Assembly (NCBI GenBank): GCA_046496945.1
Contig: JAWOGL010000006.1
Coordinates: 1 to 17,758 of the forward strand
DNA length: 17,758 nucleotides
Reading direction: 5' to 3'
DNA from: Desulfonatronovibrio sp046496945
Lineage (GTDB): Bacteria > Desulfobacterota > Desulfovibrionia > Desulfovibrionales > Desulfonatronovibrionaceae
Below are positions 15,078 through 17,758 of this stretch, piece by piece (position 1 is the stretch's first letter; every line of letters begins with the position of its first letter). The position numbers and the translations under genes are program-made. The notes under the pieces are model-generated. The model did no database searches. It had not been told where the DNA came from and was given only the letters and a program-made list of their open reading frames with translations.

Positions 15078-16127
15078 TTATTCAGGTTCTGTGTTTTCTA
15101 TGATTCCAGCACCCAGGATTTGTCCCTGTCTGGAATATACTGCTGCCACCTGTCCCGGGGCCGGGATATCCCGGGGCCGGGAAAAAGATATGAACATCCG
15201 GTTGCTGTGAATTTTTACAGTGGCCCGGCCGGCGTTCTGGCGGTATCTTGTCTGCACGAAAACCTTTTCCGGCCATAAATCCGGGTCTGTGTGCAGGTTA
15301 AGCTGACCAGCCCGGCAGGACCCGGTCAGGAGTTCTTCGTGACTGCCCACCACCAGGGTGTTGGTCTCATGGTTTTTTCTCAGTACATATAAAGGGTGAT
15401 GGTGAGCTATCCCCAGCCCCCTTCGCTGTCCCTGGGTATAGCGCCACAGTCCCTGGTGCCTTCCCAGTTCAGAACCCTGACTGTCCTTTACCGGACCCGG
15501 ATGGGCCAGAAGGCTGTCCTGGACTCTGGAAGTGATAAATTCCCGGTAATCACTCCGGATAAAACATATTTCGTTACTTTCTTTCCTGACCGGCGGACTG
15601 ATATTATTTTGTTTCAGAAAATCAAGTACCTGTACTTTGTTTGTCTCCTGCAGGGGGAAGATAACCCGGCTGAAAACATTTATGGGGACCATGGACAGAA
15701 AATAGCTTTGATCCTTTGTTTTATCATGGGCGCGCCACAGGGACAGACTTTCATCCTCCCGGGTTATCAGCGCGTAATGACCGGTAGCCAGGCAGGGCAC
15801 GTCCAGCTCCTTTAAACGGTTGAAGATGAGGCCGAATTTGATTTGCCTGTTGCACAGGGCGCAGGGGTTGGGAGTCAGGCCGCAAAGGTAGGAACTGATA
15901 AACGGGTTAATGATTATTTGTTCAAAATCCACGGTCAGGTCCAGTACGTAAAGGGTCAGCCCGAGCTTTTGACAAATGAGATTCAGTTGTTCTTCAATCT
16001 GTTTTTGCTGACCATTGCCGGGAATAAGTCTGGCGTGAAAAGGAAAAAGATCATAGCCCCGCTCTCTAAGAAAAAGCAGGGAGGCCAGGCTGTCCGCCCC
16101 CCCGCTTAGGGCAATGGCGGTTTTCAT
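15078..16127 (-). CDS. mnmA: tRNA-specific 2-thiouridylase MnmA, CXXC+C type
   Basis: Thiolates uridine 34 of tRNA-Lys, -Glu and -Gln (s2U). It has 349 residues. The PP-loop is SGGADS (8-13, usually SGGVDS). The catalytic block reads NPCALCN (87-93), so Cys89 occupies the place of the Asp in the E. coli DXXC motif, with Cys92 as the equivalent of the nucleophile. ESNEICFI supplies the third cysteine, Cys188. GQRRGLGIA marks the tRNA-binding/C-terminal part. Three cysteines in this layout define the Fe-S-dependent class described for thermophiles. The ATG overlaps the gatA stop as ATGA. Confidence 0.94.
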   Translation of the reverse strand: MKTAIALSGGADSLASLLFLRERGYDLFPFHARLIPGNGQQKQIEEQLNLICQKLGLTLYVLDLTVDFEQIIINPFISSYLCGLTPNPCALCNRQIKFGLIFNRLKELDVPCLATGHYALITREDESLSLWRAHDKTKDQSYFLSMVPINVFSRVIFPLQETNKVQVLDFLKQNNISPPVRKESNEICFIRSDYREFITSRVQDSLLAHPGPVKDSQGSELGRHQGLWRYTQGQRRGLGIAHHHPLYVLRKNHETNTLVVGSHEELLTGSCRAGQLNLHTDPDLWPEKVFVQTRYRQNAGRATVKIHSNRMFISFSRPRDIPAPGQVAAVYSRQGQILGAGIIENTEPE

Positions 16128-16954
16128 TGATCCTGAACACTGGTCAGTCCGGTGGGTGATCCCAGTTCCGGAAGGTTTTTTTCCAGGATGTGTCCGGCCT
16201 GCAGAATAAGCTCTTCTTTAAAGGCCGGGGCAATGAGCTGAACGCCCACAGGCAGTCCGGAGTCTTTGCCCAGTCCGGCCGGAATGGACATACCGGGCAG
16301 GCCGGCCAGATTGAGAGAGGTGGTAAAAATATCAGTAAGGTACATCTGCAAAGGGTCATCAATATTTTCGCCGATCTTGAAGGCTGTTGACGGCGTAACC
16401 GGGGCCATGATCAGGTCGCAGGACTCAAACGCCCTGAGATAATCCTCCAGGAGCAGCCTTCTTATCTGGGCGGCTTTTTTATAGTAGGCATCATAGTATC
16501 CGGCTGAAAGGACATAAGTGCCTATCATGATCCTTCTCTGTACTTCTTCTCCCAGGGCTGTGGATCTGGTTTTGCGGTACATTTCCAGAAGATCGGTACA
16601 GGATTTATCCCGAAAACCATACCTGACGCCGTCGTATCTGGCCAAATTGGAAGATGCCTCGGCCATGGCAATGATATAGTAGGCGGCAATTCCGAATTCA
16701 GCATGGGGCATTTCCACGTCCACTATTTTTGCACCGGCGTTCCTGGCAGCTGTTACCGCGCTTTGACAGCATTCCAGAGTATCAGGGCTTATGCCTTCTT
16801 CCCAGTACTGTCTTGGCAGTCCGACGCGCAGAGCCTTAAGGTCTTCCCGCCTGGAGATGGCTTCCAGATAATCCGGAACCGGATGGGTTGACGAAGTGGA
16901 GTCTTTGGGATCGTGCCCGGAAATAATGTTCATCATTAAAGCACTGTCAGCCCC
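16124..16954 (-). CDS. gatA: Aspartyl/glutamyl-tRNA amidotransferase subunit A, C-terminal part only
   Basis: GatA hydrolyses glutamine so that GatCAB can convert Glu-tRNA(Gln) (and often Asp-tRNA(Asn)) to the amide. About 276 codons remain, matching roughly residues 210-485 of a normal GatA: ALMMNIISGHDPKDSTSS, RFDGVRYGF, LSAGYYDAYYKKA and GLPGMSIPAG. The catalytic Lys-Ser-Ser triad lies in the missing N-terminal half. Upstream of ATG 16936 the frame stays homologous for about six codons (to 16954) and then meets TGA at 16957-16955, where unrelated sequence begins. The ATG at 16936 is internal, not the true start. Either the contig is mis-joined here or the gene is broken. Confidence 0.92.
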   Translation of the reverse strand, partial: GADSALMMNIISGHDPKDSTSSTHPVPDYLEAISRREDLKALRVGLPRQYWEEGISPDTLECCQSAVTAARNAGAKIVDVEMPHAEFGIAAYYIIAMAEASSNLARYDGVRYGFRDKSCTDLLEMYRKTRSTALGEEVQRRIMIGTYVLSAGYYDAYYKKAAQIRRLLLEDYLRAFESCDLIMAPVTPSTAFKIGENIDDPLQMYLTDIFTTSLNLAGLPGMSIPAGLGKDSGLPVGVQLIAPAFKEELILQAGHILEKNLPELGSPTGLTSVQDQ

Positions 16955-16960
16955 TCAATT
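16943..16960. other. Abrupt sequence junction inside gatA
   Basis: To the left, the minus strand encodes normal GatA. To the right, the minus frame stops at once, and the plus strand carries the tail of an unrelated protein already in mid-sequence. Base composition shifts towards AT across the same point. Two truncated genes meeting head-on within about 15 bp indicates a recombination or assembly join rather than natural gene ends. Confidence 0.8.
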
Positions 16961-17270
16961 CTCAGGAAGCAATCCTGAGGTTGAAACTATAAAAAAGCGA
17001 GTTAAGCAGCAGGCGACACGATTGTCTAGACAATTTACCCAAGATGGACGGCCGGTATACCCAGGATTAAGAAATTCAGTAAAAAAACAGGGTTTTGTTG
17101 AACAAAGAGTCAAAATGGTTAAAGCTTTGAAATCTGGGCAAGCTCAATTGGTTCCAGATGTTAAACCAGACGGTAGACATAATTTTGATGGTGAATGTGA
17201 GTTTTGTGGTAACAGAGTAGGTAATGAGTGTGTAAAGCCCGAACCTCCCTATATTCAATCTCGAGTTTAA
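16944..17270 (+). CDS. C-terminal fragment of an unknown protein with terminal CxxC motif
   Basis: The family is not recognised. The plus frame is open through the join, so the ATG at 16896 lies inside antisense gatA and is not a real start. Credible coding sequence begins near 16944 and ends at TAA 17268-17270, about 108 residues. The fragment is basic and hydrophilic (KKRVKQQATRLSRQF, then VYPGLRNSVKKQGF) and ends with GECEFCGNRVGNEC, a CxxC plus a later Cys that may bind zinc. There is no membrane segment. Codon use (many A/T third positions) differs from the genes to the left. The N-terminal part is absent. Confidence 0.5.
   Translation: MSAPQFSGSNPEVETIKKRVKQQATRLSRQFTQDGRPVYPGLRNSVKKQGFVEQRVKMVKALKSGQAQLVPDVKPDGRHNFDGECEFCGNRVGNECVKPEPPYIQSRV
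16961..16979. repeat. Hairpin beside the junction
   Basis: CTCAGGA (16961-16967) and TCCTGAG (16973-16979) form a perfect seven-bp inverted repeat around AGCAA, starting within a few bases of the gatA break. No T-tract follows. It lies inside the open plus-strand frame of the unknown protein fragment, so it may be incidental. Confidence 0.4.
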
Positions 17271-17310
17271 TTTAATCAATTGGTCTAAATTTTGATGCTA
17301 AAATGAATTA

Positions 17311-17469
17311 GTGAAAAAAAAGGAAAAGAAAAAAATAACCAAGGGAACAATAGCGGTTGGGAAAAAGAAGAAAAAATACTCGGTTATTGGCGTGGAGAAA
17401 TTAAAAGATGATTCAGGGTTCAAAATAAAACTGATTGCCGCCGCCAACGGGAATCCCGCCGTAACTTAG
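17311..17469 (+). CDS. Possible small Lys-rich protein (52 aa)
   Basis: A GTG-started frame (in-frame stop just upstream, no ATG or TTG available) encodes 52 residues: a Lys-dense N-terminus (KKKEKKK and a later KKKKK), then YSVIGVEKLKDD and a short Ala/Asn tail. There is no Shine-Dalgarno sequence before it. Its last codons overlap the tRNA-like repeat at 17434-17455. It could be a real small basic protein or a chance frame in A-rich DNA; no family is recognised. Confidence 0.25.
   Translation: MKKKEKKKITKGTIAVGKKKKKYSVIGVEKLKDDSGFKIKLIAAANGNPAVT
17434..17455 (+). repeat. Imperfect copy of the tRNA-Glu 3' end (att-like direct repeat)
   Basis: ATTG-N2-GCCGCCAACGGGAATC at 17434-17455 matches 17641-17662 at 20 of 22 positions, including an unbroken 16-mer (17440-17455 = 17647-17662). 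The second copy is the 3' acceptor strand, CCA and T-stem of the tRNA-Glu gene. The orientation is the same and the offset is 207 bp. Such duplications are what tRNA-targeting integrases leave, but no integrase gene is in the window. Confidence 0.55.
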
Positions 17470-17489
17470 TTTTCGCCTTTTCAATATTA

Positions 17490-17580
17490 CCGTGCCCGCA
17501 ATCGCTACGCTCAAGCGTTGGCAGGCGGGCTCATACACGGCTCAAACTGCGCTTACTGGCGGGCAGGCGAACCATAGACG
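17490..17580. repeat. GC-rich palindromic intergenic block
   Basis: Set in AT-rich surroundings, this block folds on itself: CCGTG (17490-17494) with CACGG (17536-17540), CCCGC (17495-17499) with GCGGG (17525-17529), and an inner ACGC-TCAA-GCGT (17507-17518). A second related motif, TGGCGGGCAGGCG, follows at about 17557-17569. Similar GGCAGGCGGG-type intergenic modules are, from memory, frequent in Patescibacteria (CPR) genomes. No coding frame of note covers it. Confidence 0.4.
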
Positions 17581-17599
17581 GTTTCTCATCCCATCAGCT

Positions 17600-17635
17600 A
17601 AAATAAAAACAGCCCCAAGTTAAAAAATGGGGCTG
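17600..17635 (-). terminator. Intrinsic terminator of the tRNA-Glu gene
   Basis: An eight-bp stem CAGCCCCA (17610-17617) / TGGGGCTG (17628-17635) closes a ten-base loop. On the minus strand it is followed by TTTTTATTTT (17609-17600). It begins seven bases after the encoded CCA of the tRNA, the expected place. In the plus direction the trailing ATTTTATT is weaker but could also work. Confidence 0.85.
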
Positions 17636-17642
17636 ATTTTAT

Positions 17643-17718
17643 TGGTGCCGCCAACGGGAATCGAACCCGTGTCTTCAGCTTGAAAGGCTGAGATCCTCGG
17701 CCACTAGACGATGGCGGC
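17643..17718 (-). tRNA. tRNA-Glu (anticodon TTC), CCA encoded
   Basis: A full cloverleaf reads on the minus strand from 17718. The acceptor GCCGCCA pairs with TGGCGGC, the D-arm has GTCTAGTGGCC, and the anticodon stem TCAGC/GCTGA encloses the loop CTTTCAA (anticodon TTC). The T-arm is CGGG-TTCGATT-CCCG, the discriminator A is at 17646 and the encoded CCA at 17645-17643. The length of 76 nt is normal. TATACT at 17748-17743 is a possible -10 element, with any -35 outside the window. The 3' end is duplicated at 17434-17455. If this DNA belonged to the same genome as gatA, the tRNA would be a substrate of MnmA. Confidence 0.95.
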
Positions 17719-17758
17719 TAATTTGTTAACTTCTAGTTATTTAGTATATCAATTTTAC

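Noticed and set aside
16896..16943. ATG at 16896 as the start of the right-end unknown protein
   Set aside because: The first ~16 codons are antisense gatA; the apparent start is an artefact of the junction.
16124..16954. gatA as a short complete gene starting at ATG 16936
   Set aside because: The remaining part starts in mid-domain and lacks the catalytic triad; it is a fragment, not a short amidase.
1..17758. CRISPR array, defence system, prophage or insertion sequence
   Set aside because: No regularly spaced repeats, no transposase, integrase, terminase or nuclease-helicase genes were seen; the only mobile hint is the tRNA-end repeat.

Overview
The window looks like part of a mid-GC deltaproteobacterial genome, most probably of the order Desulfovibrionales (sulfate-reducer lineage), with a short foreign-looking tail at the right edge. 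The lineage is an inference from gene order (hslV-hslU-argB; yicC-remA-gmk; mtaB-DUF4416) and from protein character; no database search was run.

Positions 1-2623 hold a minus-strand unit hslV-hslU-argB: the HslUV ATP-dependent protease, then N-acetylglutamate kinase of arginine synthesis, cut by the window edge. Divergent from it, 2839-4883 carries uracil salvage on the plus strand: upp with its own promoter, a strong intrinsic terminator, then the uracil permease uraA. Positions 4934-7152 hold a minus-strand AI-2E/PerM-type membrane protein, a 250-bp non-coding gap with a stem-loop and an imperfect inverted repeat, and an unrecognised outer-membrane beta-barrel protein.

Positions 7175-16954 form a dense minus-strand array read in the order gatA'-mnmA-mtaB-DUF4416-yicC-remA-gmk-pyrF-TPR-HDOD-recJ-(barrel gene). 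Six junctions are short start/stop overlaps, so most of it is probably one operon with translational coupling. It combines tRNA charging and anticodon-loop modification (GatA, MnmA, MtaB), RNA decay (YicC), nucleotide supply (Gmk, PyrF), a RemA-type DNA-binding protein, RecJ exonuclease and two signalling or scaffold proteins (HDOD, TPR). MnmA has the CXXC+C cysteine pattern of the Fe-S-dependent class rather than the DXXC pattern of E. coli.

At about 16943-16957 the reading frame of gatA, an indispensable-type gene, stops being homologous in mid-protein. A head-on fragment of an unrelated protein begins there, and the DNA becomes visibly more AT-rich. This last ~800 bp holds the C-terminal part of an unknown protein ending in a CxxC motif, a Lys-rich 52-codon ORF, a GC-rich palindromic block, and a tRNA-Glu(TTC) gene with encoded CCA and its own terminator. 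A 22-bp imperfect copy of the tRNA 3' end lies 207 bp away, as in an attachment site. The simplest reading is a chimeric assembly join to another genome; a real insertion into gatA is the alternative. No complete novel defence or mobile system was found.
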